Shown piece by piece: positions 16,255 through 23,854 of a stretch of 64,000 nucleotides of DNA (the stretch's first letter is position 1; every line of letters starts with the position of its first letter). The notes beneath the pieces were generated by a model, which saw nothing but the letters and a program-made list of their open reading frames with translations, was not told where the DNA came from and did not search any database. Source of the stretch: Allobosea robiniae (GTDB taxonomy: Bacteria > Pseudomonadota > Alphaproteobacteria > Rhizobiales > Beijerinckiaceae). The translations under genes were made by a program, and so were the position numbers. The stretch lies in NCBI RefSeq assembly GCF_900102525.1, contig NZ_FNBZ01000002.1, positions 1 to 64,000 on the forward strand. The letters are read 5' to 3'.

Positions 16255-17291
16255 TATGGCGGCGGAGCGATGCGGGTGCTGCGCTTGAGTTGCGCCCGCT
16301 CGAAGGCGAGCACGATGGGCAGCGAGATCACCAGCGGCAGGATGAGATAGAACAGCCGCCAGATCAGCAGGGCGGCGAAGACGGCCGGCGCCGGCACGCC
16401 GGGCATCACCGCGAGGAAGACCGCCTCCATCACGCCGACGCCGCCCGGAACCTGGCTCAGGAGCCCGGCCGAGAACGAGAGCAGGAAGGCGCCGAGCACG
16501 ATCAGGAAGCCCGGATTGCCCTGCTCGGGCAGCGCGAAATAGATGATGCCGGCAGCGCCCGCGAGCTCGATCGGGGCCGCGAGGTACTGCCTGGCGACGA
16601 TCGGCAGGCGCGGATAGATGATCTCGAGCTTGCCGATCTTCAGCGGCTTGAACTGCAGCCAGGAGCCGATCGTGTAGAGCGCGGCGAAGGCGAGCATGCC
16701 GACGCCGATCCAGCGTGCGGTGCTGTCGGTGATCGCGAACCATTTCGACATCCGCTCGAGCGGATGCAGGATCTGCGGCTCGTAGAGCAGCACGAGACCC
16801 ATCAGGAAGATCGTGCCGAAGGCAAAGGTGAAGGAGCAGAGCGCGACGAGGACCGCGACCTCGGCCGCCGTCAGGCCTTTCGCCGTGTAGGCCCGGTAGC
16901 GCACCATGCCGCCCGAGAAGACCGAGGCGCCGATATTATGCGAGAGCGCATAGGTCACGAAGGAGCAGAGCGAGATATAGGGCCAGGAGATGTTCTTCTC
17001 CTTGCCGAGATGGATCAGCGCGATGCGGTCGTACCAGGCGAGCGCAGCATAGGCGACGAGGGTCGCAAGCGCCGCGTGGAAGAAGGCGTCAGGCGGGATG
17101 ACCGCGATCTTGTGGCCGATGCGGTGGGCGATGATCTTGACGCTCTGCCAGAGGCCGGCATTCTCCAGCAGCGCCTCGATCCTGGCGTCGGTTCCGGCCT
17201 CGAGCTTGAGCTTGCTCCAGAGCAATTCGACGGACCAGACGACCGCGACGAGCCCGATGATCGGCCAGAGATAGTCGAGATAACGCTTCAT
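16254..17291 (-). CDS. UPF0104 / LPG-synthase-type membrane protein
   Basis: This 345-residue inner-membrane protein has about eight spans and belongs to the lysylphosphatidylglycerol-synthase transmembrane (UPF0104) family. Supporting segments are LCSFVTYALSHNIGASVFSG, GGMVRYRAY and the late motif LSQVPGGVGVMEAVFL. In LPG synthases this domain flips or transfers lipids. The cytoplasmic aminoacyl-transfer domain is absent here, so only a lipid-related membrane role can be proposed. The ATG at 17291 is preferred over one at 17348, since the first 19 residues of the longer form are not hydrophobic or family-like. A family A repeat abuts the stop codon. Confidence 0.82.
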   Translation of the reverse strand: MKRYLDYLWPIIGLVAVVWSVELLWSKLKLEAGTDARIEALLENAGLWQSVKIIAHRIGHKIAVIPPDAFFHAALATLVAYAALAWYDRIALIHLGKEKNISWPYISLCSFVTYALSHNIGASVFSGGMVRYRAYTAKGLTAAEVAVLVALCSFTFAFGTIFLMGLVLLYEPQILHPLERMSKWFAITDSTARWIGVGMLAFAALYTIGSWLQFKPLKIGKLEIIYPRLPIVARQYLAAPIELAGAAGIIYFALPEQGNPGFLIVLGAFLLSFSAGLLSQVPGGVGVMEAVFLAVMPGVPAPAVFAALLIWRLFYLILPLVISLPIVLAFERAQLKRSTRIAPPP

Positions 17292-17362
17292 GGAGGCCGC
17301 GGGCTCAGGACAGGTTGGTGACGGGTAGCGGGTGGCCCACGTCGTCACCGCTGCGGCGCGAA

Positions 17363-17426
17363 CCTTCCCCCTCTCTGCCAGCGGGGAAGGGCGAGGGCAA
17401 GCGCCCGAAGACGTTCGCCCTCGCCC
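17363..17426. repeat. Two overlapping GC-rich hairpins
   Basis: CCTTCCCC (17363-17370) pairs with GGGGAAGG (17383-17390). GGGCGAGGGC (17389-17398) pairs with GCCCTCGCCC (17417-17426). The second lies 25 bases past the stop of the minus-strand DUF305 gene, so it may end that transcript although no T run follows. The first may be an alternative structure. No gene is seen in 17292-17450. Confidence 0.5.
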
Positions 17427-17450
17427 AAGGTCAAGCGAGCGGAGAGACGG

Positions 17451-17834
17451 CTACTTGCCGTTCTTCTTCAGCCAGTCCTTCATCATCGCGACTTCCTTCT
17501 CCTGGTCGCGGATAACGTTCTCGGCGAGCTTGCGGATCTCGGGGTCCTTGCCATGGGCGAGGACGACCTTGGCCATGTCGATGGCGCCCTGGTGATGCGG
17601 GATCATGCCGCGGACGAAATCGGCATCGGCATCGCCGGAATAGGGGATGTCCATGTCCTTGTGCATCTTCATGTTGGCGTCCCGATAGGCCTTGGTCGAG
17701 GCGCTGTCGCCAGCCTTCGACGCGGCGGGCGCGCCGTGGCTGCCATGGCCGCCGTGAGGCTGCTGGGCCTGGGCCGTGCCGGCGAGCAGGCCGGCCGCCA
17801 GGAGAGCTGCCAGGGCAATGGCGGTGCGGTTCAT
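17451..17834 (-). CDS. DUF305 exported protein, possibly copper-linked
   Basis: This 127-residue protein has a cleavable signal peptide (1-23, ending GTAQAQQ) and a His-rich stretch PHGGHGSHG. A four-helix DUF305 domain follows, with the signature FVRGMIPHHQGAIDMA (about 73-88) and KMHKDMDIPY. DUF305 proteins belong to the ferritin-like superfamily and several are associated with copper resistance. The Met- and His-rich pattern fits metal binding in the periplasm. The metal role is inferred. Monocistronic, with hairpins downstream and its start divergent from the GNAT gene at 18028. Confidence 0.85.
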   Translation of the reverse strand: MNRTAIALAALLAAGLLAGTAQAQQPHGGHGSHGAPAASKAGDSASTKAYRDANMKMHKDMDIPYSGDADADFVRGMIPHHQGAIDMAKVVLAHGKDPEIRKLAENVIRDQEKEVAMMKDWLKKNGK

Positions 17835-18027
17835 CTGGTCTGGTCCTCAATTGGGCGTTGATGCGGAACGCACCGCAGTGGTGCTTCGATCCATCGTGAT
17901 ATTCGGCCGAGGAGGCGGGATGGCGCGCGATGCCGTGACGCCGGGCATGCATCGGCGTGCAGTGATCTTTCGACCTCGATCATGTCATGATCGCGGCAGA
18001 TTCCTCGACGAGCCGTTGAACCCCTTC

Positions 18028-18642
18028 ATGTCCCAGAGCCTGACCATCACCCTGACCGGAACGACCGACCTGCCGCCCGGCAAGATCGCGACGATCGTGA
18101 CCTCGCTGGAAATGTTCGAACGGCCGCCGCAGCGTCCCGATCCGGCGGGCACCGAAGGTTTCTCGCTCGAACCGATCGCGCGCTCCGAGATCGCGCGCTA
18201 TCTGAGCGTCTATCGGCTGCTCGGCGAGCGCTGGATGTGGTTCAGCCGCCTGACCAAGCCGCAGGCCGAGATCGAGGCTGTCTTCGCCGATCCCGCCATC
18301 ACGGTTTACGCGGTTCGCTTCGAGGGGCGCGATGTCGGCCTGCTCGAACTGGATTTCCGGGTGCCGGGAGAGGGCGAGCTCGCCTTCTTCGGGCTCGACG
18401 AGCCGGTCGTGGGCAAGGGGGCGGGGCGCTGGCTGATGAACCGGGCGCTGGCGCTGGCCTGGGCCAGGCCGATCTCGCGCTTCTGGGTGCATACCTGCAC
18501 GCTCGACCACCCCGCCGCGCTCGCCTTCTATCAACGCTCGGGCTTCACGGTGTTCAAGCGTGGGGTCGAGGTCGACGATGATCCGCGCCTGACCGGCAAG
18601 CTGCGGCGCGACTCCGTCACGCACCATCCCGTCATCGCATGA
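18028..18642 (+). CDS. GNAT-family N-acetyltransferase
   Basis: The 204-residue product carries a GNAT fold at about 50-190: a GEGELAFFGLDEPVVGKGAG segment in place of motif A (acetyl-CoA loop GKGAGRWL) and a C-terminal HPAALAFYQRSGF motif typical of the fold's final strand. The substrate is unknown. The frame is open back to 17776, but the ATG at 18028 was chosen because the upstream 84 residues are Arg/Pro-rich and overlap the DUF305 promoter region. Convergent with fliJ across a shared terminator. No gene is visible in 17835-18027. Confidence 0.8.
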   Translation: MSQSLTITLTGTTDLPPGKIATIVTSLEMFERPPQRPDPAGTEGFSLEPIARSEIARYLSVYRLLGERWMWFSRLTKPQAEIEAVFADPAITVYAVRFEGRDVGLLELDFRVPGEGELAFFGLDEPVVGKGAGRWLMNRALALAWARPISRFWVHTCTLDHPAALAFYQRSGFTVFKRGVEVDDDPRLTGKLRRDSVTHHPVIA

Positions 18643-18643
18643 A

Positions 18644-18674
18644 AAAGGGCGGCGTCCGGAGGACACCGCCCTTT
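18644..18674. terminator. Bidirectional terminator
   Basis: AAAGGGCGG-C-GTCC pairs with GGAC-A-CCGCCCTTT around a short loop. Runs of A before it and T after it allow use in both directions. It begins two bases past the GNAT stop and ends 22 bases before the fliJ stop. Confidence 0.8.
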
Positions 18675-18696
18675 CTCTGAATTCTCCGAACCGGTC

Positions 18697-19101
18697 TCAG
18701 GCGCGCGAGCGCAACCCGATCGCGTCCATGGTGGCCTGGTCGCGGGCGGCTTCCGCCGCGCGCTCCGAGGCGCGCTCGCGGTCGTCGAGGATCTCGACCT
18801 TCTTCATGTCCTCGAAGGCCTCCTGCAATTCGGCCTTGGCCTCGTCGAGCTGGCCCTTCAGGTTGTCGGCCGACTGGCGCAGGTTGTCGCGGCGGCCGAG
18901 CGCGGCCTTGGCATAGGTCGGATAGGCGAAATGGGCGGGATCCGCGATGCCGGCGCGGGATTCCTCGGCCTGGATCTCGCGATCGAGATCTCCAGCCATC
19001 CGATGAAAATCGGCGATCATCATCTCGATCTGGCTTACCCGGCGACGCTTCTCGTCGACCTGGAAGCGCTTGAGGCGAAGAAGCGTCTCTCGCGACTTCA
19101 T
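18697..19101 (-). CDS. fliJ: Flagellar export chaperone FliJ
   Basis: FliJ is a coiled-coil stalk protein that sits in the FliI hexamer and links it to FlhA. The 134-residue product is almost wholly helical and charged (MKSRETLLRLKRFQVDEKRR; LRQSADNLKGQLDEAKAEL), with the alphaproteobacterial FliJ N-terminal pattern and length. fliJ normally follows fliI directly. Here the fliI stop and the fliJ start are 1.9 kb apart, with an opposite-strand MFS gene and a DUF1304 gene between. Thus fliJ must have its own promoter, presumably in 19102-19385, where a family A repeat also lies. Confidence 0.87.
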   Translation of the reverse strand: MKSRETLLRLKRFQVDEKRRRVSQIEMMIADFHRMAGDLDREIQAEESRAGIADPAHFAYPTYAKAALGRRDNLRQSADNLKGQLDEAKAELQEAFEDMKKVEILDDRERASERAAEAARDQATMDAIGLRSRA

Positions 19102-19183
19102 GTGGTTTTCAACTCCTGATTACGCCCTAGGCCCCCGCGCGCCCGTCAGGACACGGCAACGGCAGTCAATCCAGTTGTCATCA

Positions 19184-19225
19184 CATCGGCTTTCGAAAGG
19201 TGGATTCCACTTTTCGGTCCGATGC
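19184..19225. repeat. Dispersed palindromic repeat, family A, copy 2
   Basis: ATCGGCTTTCGAAAGGTGG on the left and CCACTTTTCGG-T-CCGATGC on the right form an imperfect hairpin with a TGGATTCCA core. It is clearly related to 16209-16254 and 58888-58933. It lies 83 bases upstream of fliJ, inside the segment that separates fliJ from fliI. The rest of 19102-19385 shows no gene. Confidence 0.7.
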
Positions 19226-19385
19226 TACGGGCGCCGCCGACCCCTCGACATGCGCCCGAACTCCATCCGCGAGACGAGAAGCAACATGGCGCAAGGAGGT
19301 TGACCTTTCCTTACCGAAACGGGCTGCCTTTTACGCATGATCCAGGCGCGTCGGGGCTGCTGCCACCGGTTGTCGGGATGGTCTA

Positions 19386-20657
19386 GTGAACGTGAGCTGC
19401 ATTGGCCGTCCGGCCTCCTGCCTCCGCGGATATCCTGTCTTGGCTGCCTCTTCTCGTTTCGGCGGGCACGGTCCCCTGCTTCTCGGCCTCGCGCTGACCC
19501 GCATCATCGGCTGGGGCTCGACCTTCTATTCGCCCTCGGTGCTGGTCGGCGCACTCGATCGCGAGATCGGGCTCAACGCCGAGATCGTCTTCGGCGGCAT
19601 CACCATCCTGCTCATCACCGGGGCGCTGGTCGCGCCGGCGATCGGGCGCGTGCTCGACCGCGAGGGTACGCGCCGTTCGATGTGCATCGGCGCGGTGATC
19701 TGCGCGCTCGGGCTCGCCGTGCTGTCGCAGGCCCAGGGGCCGGTGAGTTATCTCGCGAGCTGGTTCGTGATCGGGCTCGGCCATGCGATGTCGCTGGCCA
19801 ATACCGGCAATGTCACCATCGCCCAGCTCATGGGCGAGCGGACGCGGCGCGTGATCGGCCTGATGATGCTGGTCACCGGCCTTGCCTCCAGCGTGTTCTG
19901 GCCTTTGACCGCCGTGCTGATGAATGCCTTCGGCTGGCGGATGACGCTCATCGTCTTCGCCGCGATGCAGCTCGTCATCGTCCTGCCGATCTACGCCGCG
20001 ATCCCGCGCTACCGGCATGTGCCGGGGCCTACGGCTGCGCCGACCGCCGTTCCGGGGGCGAGCCTGGCAGGGGAGCACGGCAGCGTGGCAGCGCATTCGC
20101 GCCGGGCGGCGTTCTGGCTGGTGGCGCTCGCCTTCTCCGCGAGCGGGCTCGTCTCCTGGGGGCTGCCGCTGCACCTGATCACCCTGTTCCAGGAGGCGGG
20201 GCTGACGCAGGGCGAGGCCGTCTGGGTCGCGACGCTGAGCGGCCCTGCGACGCTTGCCGCGCGGGCCATCGACGCGACGTTGGGTGAGCGGCTGCGGGCG
20301 GAGAAGGTCGCGCTGTTCGGCCTGCTGCTGGGGCCGGCGCTGTGCCTCCTGCTGCCTTTCGTGCCGATGACGATCATGACTGCAGCGGCCTTCGTCGTGC
20401 TGTTCAGCGCGGCGCTCGGCGTGATCTCAGTTGCGCGTGCGACATTGCCGCTCGCCCTGTTCGGCCGCAACGGCTTCGCCGCGATGCTCGGCAAGCTCAC
20501 CGTGCCGCAGAACATGGCGTTCTCAGCCGCGCCGCTGCTTTTCGCGGTGATGGTCGAACGGCTCGGCGCGAGCTCGACACTGATGATCTCCGCCGCGATC
20601 CAGGCGATCGGCTTCGTCGCTATGTTCGCGCTGGTGCGGATGGTGGCGCGGGGCTGA
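19386..20657 (+). CDS. MFS transporter
   Basis: The 423-residue inner-membrane protein has about 12 spans with MFS features (VLDREGTRRSMCIGAVICALG in the loop 2-3 region; FVIGLGHAMSLANTGNVTIAQL). The substrate is not evident. The annotated start is GTG at 19386 and is uncertain: the first 25 residues are not hydrophobic, and the first span starts near residue 28. It lies on the opposite strand between fliI and fliJ, which are normally adjacent, so it looks inserted. Confidence 0.8.
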   Translation: MNVSCIGRPASCLRGYPVLAASSRFGGHGPLLLGLALTRIIGWGSTFYSPSVLVGALDREIGLNAEIVFGGITILLITGALVAPAIGRVLDREGTRRSMCIGAVICALGLAVLSQAQGPVSYLASWFVIGLGHAMSLANTGNVTIAQLMGERTRRVIGLMMLVTGLASSVFWPLTAVLMNAFGWRMTLIVFAAMQLVIVLPIYAAIPRYRHVPGPTAAPTAVPGASLAGEHGSVAAHSRRAAFWLVALAFSASGLVSWGLPLHLITLFQEAGLTQGEAVWVATLSGPATLAARAIDATLGERLRAEKVALFGLLLGPALCLLLPFVPMTIMTAAAFVVLFSAALGVISVARATLPLALFGRNGFAAMLGKLTVPQNMAFSAAPLLFAVMVERLGASSTLMISAAIQAIGFVAMFALVRMVARG

Positions 20658-20664
20658 GACCCGC

Positions 20665-21018
20665 TCAGATCCCGGCCAGCAGCGCTGCGATGGCGAGCGC
20701 GGCGGGCAGGGCCTGGATATAGAGGATCTTGCGGCTGGCGGTCGCCGCCCCGAAGAGCCCGGCGACGAGGACGCAGGCCAGGAAGAACAGCTTGATCGCG
20801 AAGCCTTCCGCTCCAAGCCAGAGCCCCCAGGCCAGGCCGGCGACGAGGAAGCCGTTATAGAGCCCTTGATTGGCGGCCAGTACCTTCGAGCGCGCGGCGA
20901 AGTCGGGCGTGAGCCCGAAAGCCTTGTGTCCGCGCGGGGTGTCCCACCAGAGCATCTCCAGAATGACGATATAGACATGGATGAGGGCGACGAGGCCGGT
21001 CAGAAGCGCTGCGATCAT
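20665..21018 (-). CDS. DUF1304 small membrane protein
   Basis: The 117-residue protein has four hydrophobic helices (about 4-24, 48-68, 72-92, 97-115) and the DUF1304 signature HVYIVILEMLWWDTPRG followed by AANQGLYNGFLV. The family is widespread in bacteria and of unknown function. It lies 31 bases downstream of fliI on the same strand and is convergent with the MFS gene, whose stop is 7 bases away. It occupies the place where fliJ would be expected. Confidence 0.88.
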   Translation of the reverse strand: MIAALLTGLVALIHVYIVILEMLWWDTPRGHKAFGLTPDFAARSKVLAANQGLYNGFLVAGLAWGLWLGAEGFAIKLFFLACVLVAGLFGAATASRKILYIQALPAALAIAALLAGI

Positions 21019-21049
21019 CGGGCGGGCATCCTGCGGCGGGAGGCGAGCA

Positions 21050-22396
21050 TCAGACGCTGCCGCTCATGATGGCGGCGAGGCGGGTATAGCATTCCCCCAG
21101 CGGGGTGGCGTCGTCCTTGGCCTGCTTGAGGAAGGCTTCGAGCGCGGGATGCAGGCGTATCGCCTCGTCGACCTCGGCCGAGGCCCCCTGGCGATAGGCG
21201 CCGAGCCGGATCAGCTCCTCCATGTCGGCATAGGTCGCAAGCGTGGAGCGCGCCTTCTGCACGACGGGGTAATAGGCCGGGTCGCAGGAGCGCGGCATCG
21301 TACGCGAGACCGATTTCAGGATGTTGACCGCCGGGTAGCGCCCGCGCTCGGCGATGGAGCGCTCCATCACGATATGGCCGTCGAGGATGCCGCGCACCGC
21401 GTCGGCGACGGGCTCGTCATGATCGCCGCCATCGACCAGCACGGTGAAGAGGCCGGTGATCGCGCCGTCGCCGACACCGGGGCCGGCGCGTTCGAGCAGG
21501 CGCGGCAGTTCGGCGAAGACGGTCGGCGTATAGCCCTTGGTCGTCGGCGGCTCGCCGGCCGCCAGGCCGATCTCGCGCATCGCCATGGCAAAGCGCGTCA
21601 CCGAATCCATCAGGCACATCACCTGCAGGCCGCGGTCGCGGAAATATTCGGCGAGCGTCAATGTCGTCAGCGCCGCCTGCTTGCGCATCAGGGCTGGCTC
21701 GTCCGAGGTCGCGACGACGACGATCGAGCGGGCGAGACCCTGCGGGCCGAGGTCCTCCTGGAGGAACTCCTGCACCTCGCGGCCGCGTTCGCCGACGAGG
21801 CCGATGATATTGACATCGGCCTGCGCATAGCGGGCGAGCATCGAGAGCAGCACGGACTTGCCGACGCCGGAGCCGGCGAAGATGCCCATGCGCTGGCCGA
21901 CGCAGCAGGTCAGGAAGGTGTTGAGGGCGCGTACGCCGAGATCGAGCGGATGGCCGACGCGGCGCCGCGCATGGGCGGGCGGGGGATCGTTGCGGAAGGC
22001 GAAGAGCGTGTCGCCCTGCGGCAGAGGCGGGCCGCCATCGACCGGGCGGCCGAGCGCATCGACGACACGGCCGAGCCAGGCGGATGTCGGTTTCAGGCCG
22101 GGCTGGGCGCGGTCGACATGGACGGGGCAGCCGCGGCGGACGCCGTCGAGCCCGCCGAAGGGCATGACCAGGGCCTTGTCGCCGGAGAAGCCGATGACCT
22201 CGCAGGGAACGCGCGTGCCCGGCGCGATCTCGATGCCGACGCGCCCGCCCAGGCTCATCGCGCCGATCGGGCCGGCAACCTCGACGAGCAGGCCGCGCAC
22301 GCCGATGACGCGGCCATAGACGGTCACGCCTTCGAGATGCTCGATGGCGGACGCCAGGGCGGAGAGGCGATCGTGGCCGTGGGACGGGGAATTCAT
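21050..22396 (-). CDS. fliI: Flagellum-specific ATPase FliI
   Basis: FliI is the hexameric ATPase at the base of the flagellar export apparatus that helps unfold and deliver substrates. The 448-residue protein resembles F1 beta. It has Walker A AGSGVGKS (174-181), GERGREVQEF, Walker B LQVMCLMDSVTRFAMA and the T3SS-ATPase signature near GYTPTVFAELPRLLERAG. Length matches the family. It is divergent from ctrA across a 436-base regulatory gap, a typical arrangement in Hyphomicrobiales. DUF1304 rather than fliJ follows. Confidence 0.96.
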   Translation of the reverse strand: MNSPSHGHDRLSALASAIEHLEGVTVYGRVIGVRGLLVEVAGPIGAMSLGGRVGIEIAPGTRVPCEVIGFSGDKALVMPFGGLDGVRRGCPVHVDRAQPGLKPTSAWLGRVVDALGRPVDGGPPLPQGDTLFAFRNDPPPAHARRRVGHPLDLGVRALNTFLTCCVGQRMGIFAGSGVGKSVLLSMLARYAQADVNIIGLVGERGREVQEFLQEDLGPQGLARSIVVVATSDEPALMRKQAALTTLTLAEYFRDRGLQVMCLMDSVTRFAMAMREIGLAAGEPPTTKGYTPTVFAELPRLLERAGPGVGDGAITGLFTVLVDGGDHDEPVADAVRGILDGHIVMERSIAERGRYPAVNILKSVSRTMPRSCDPAYYPVVQKARSTLATYADMEELIRLGAYRQGASAEVDEAIRLHPALEAFLKQAKDDATPLGECYTRLAAIMSGSV

Positions 22397-22495
22397 CGGG
22401 ATGATTCAACTTCGCCGGCGGCGTGAGGGCAACCGAATTCGCGGCCAGCCGGTCCTGTGGATGATTTGGTAAGGGTTCCTAACAAATTGCGCTCA

Positions 22496-22710
22496 TTTAC
22501 CAGCTGTTAAGCTCTGTGATTAACACTGTGGATCGAGGCTGCCACGTGTCGCAGAGCCATTATGGCGCTGTTTCCCGCGGCAACCCTCCGCGAAAGGCGC
22601 TTTCGCGGCCGAGAAGTTCAGCGATCCGTGTCAAATTCGACTCACCTCGACAAGGATCGTTCACTTTCTCCGAGGAAGCGCTTGCGCTCGGGAATCACGG
22701 TTTGTTAACC
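22496..22710 (+). promoter_or_regulatory. fliI/ctrA intergenic control region
   Basis: The 22397-22832 gap has no gene but several motif-like sites. TTTA-CCAGCTG-TTAA (22496-22510) is a one-mismatch CtrA box. GANTC methylation sites occur at 22639-22643 (GACTC) and 22692-22696 (GAATC), with another at 22403-22407 next to fliI. TTAACC half sites lie at 22520-22524 (TTAAC) and 22705-22710. In Caulobacter, ctrA is controlled by CtrA itself and by CcrM methylation of a GANTC in its P1 promoter. The same signals here suggest similar control, but promoter positions were not resolved. Confidence 0.55.
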
Positions 22711-22832
22711 AGTTTCCTCGTAGCGTGTCGCGTGGCGTTTCATTGGGCAAGTGCGTCGTCGTCCAGGGCCGAACGGGTCCGGGCGGAAACAACGGTCAAA
22801 CCTGCCCTGCGGGCGAAATTGGGGACGTGGAC

Positions 22833-23534
22833 ATGCGGGTTCTGCTGATCGAGGACGATAGCGCGACCGCTCAAAGCATCGAGCTCATGCTCAAATCGGA
22901 GAGCTTCAACGTCTATACGACGGATCTCGGTGAAGAGGGCGTCGATCTCGGCAAGCTCTACGATTACGACATCATCCTGCTCGACCTGAACCTCCCCGAC
23001 ATGTCGGGTTACGAGGTGCTGCGCTCGCTTCGCGTCGCCAAGGTCAAGACGCCGATCCTGATCCTCTCCGGCCTCGCCGGCATCGAGGACAAGGTGAAGG
23101 GCCTCGGCTTCGGCGCCGACGACTATCTCACCAAGCCGTTCCACAAGGACGAGCTCGTCGCCCGCATCCATGCGATCGTGCGCCGCTCGAAGGGCCACGC
23201 CCAGTCGGTCATCACCACCGGCGACCTGGTCGTCAATCTCGACACCAAGACGGTCGAGGTCGATGCCGCCCGCGTGCACCTGACCGGCAAGGAATACCAG
23301 ATGCTGGAGCTGCTCTCGCTCCGCAAGGGCACGACGCTGACCAAGGAGATGTTCCTCAACCATCTCTATGGCGGCATGGACGAGCCCGAGCTCAAGATCA
23401 TCGACGTCTTCATCTGCAAGCTCCGCAAGAAGCTCGCCAACGCGTCGGACGGCAAAAACTACATCGAGACCGTCTGGGGCCGCGGCTATGTGCTGCGCGA
23501 GCCGTCCGAGGCCGAGGAGCGCATCCCGGCTTGA
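22833..23534 (+). CDS. ctrA: Cell-cycle master response regulator CtrA
   Basis: CtrA binds TTAA-N7-TTAA boxes to activate flagellar, division and envelope genes. The 233-residue protein starts [20 protein letters not shown] and has phospho-acceptor Asp51 in [12 protein letters not shown] with acidic pair Asp8-Asp9 and the Lys of [10 protein letters not shown]. The OmpR-type winged helix carries the CtrA signatures [20 protein letters not shown] and [14 protein letters not shown]. The start at 22833 is fixed by conservation. The C-terminus ends ERIPA, whereas Caulobacter CtrA ends in the Ala-Ala degron. Phosphate would come through ChpT, encoded at 29582-30223. Divergent from fliI. Confidence 0.98.
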   Translation: MRVLLIEDDSATAQSIELMLKSESFNVYTTDLGEEGVDLGKLYDYDIILLDLNLPDMSGYEVLRSLRVAKVKTPILILSGLAGIEDKVKGLGFGADDYLTKPFHKDELVARIHAIVRRSKGHAQSVITTGDLVVNLDTKTVEVDAARVHLTGKEYQMLELLSLRKGTTLTKEMFLNHLYGGMDEPELKIIDVFICKLRKKLANASDGKNYIETVWGRGYVLREPSEAEERIPA

Positions 23535-23630
23535 CGCATCCCGGTGGCCGGTCCGTCATCGGGCGGTCATGAAGCGACGTCATACCAGTTCTTGACCTGA
23601 TCGTCGGATGTACACGACAGGTCGACGGGG

Positions 23631-23658
23631 ACCCCGCCGAGAGGCGGGGTTTTTGTTT
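23631..23658 (+). terminator. Terminator after ctrA
   Basis: ACCCCGCC (23631-23638) and GGCGGGGT (23643-23650) form a perfect 8-bp stem with the loop GAGA, followed by TTTTTGTTTG. It lies 97 bases past the ctrA stop. The remainder of the 23535-23854 gap contains two palindromic repeats and no gene. Confidence 0.85.
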
Positions 23659-23703
23659 GTGGAGCAAGCGTAACGACGTGACTCTCGATCGATTCCTGCC
23701 GTC

Positions 23704-23788
23704 ATGCTCGCCCTTGTGGCGAGCATCCGCGTCTTGAACACGGCCTTCAATCAGCGAAGACGTGGATGGTCGGGACAAGCCTGACCAT
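23704..23788. repeat. Paired REP-like palindromes, family B
   Basis: ATGCTCGCC-CTTGT-GGCGAGCAT (23704-23726) is a perfect 9-bp palindrome. ATGGTCGGG-ACAAG-CCTGACCAT (23766-23788) is a second with one mismatch, 39 bases on. Both resemble ATGCTCGGG-TCAAG-CCCGAGCAT at 49142-49164. The loops (CTTGT, ACAAG, TCAAG) are near reverse complements, so the units at 23.7 kb are in opposite orientation, like a bacterial BIME. They lie between the convergent ctrA and cheR. Confidence 0.7.
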
Positions 23789-23854
23789 GACGGAGCGGCC
23801 CGCATTCAAGAGCGTCTCGACAGGCGAAGTCTCTTGGACGGCAGACGACTCAGC

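Noticed and set aside
22507..22524. TTAA-N9-TTAAC in the ctrA/fliI gap
   Set aside because: Spacing of 9 does not fit the CtrA consensus. The overlapping TTTA-N7-TTAA at 22496 is reported instead.
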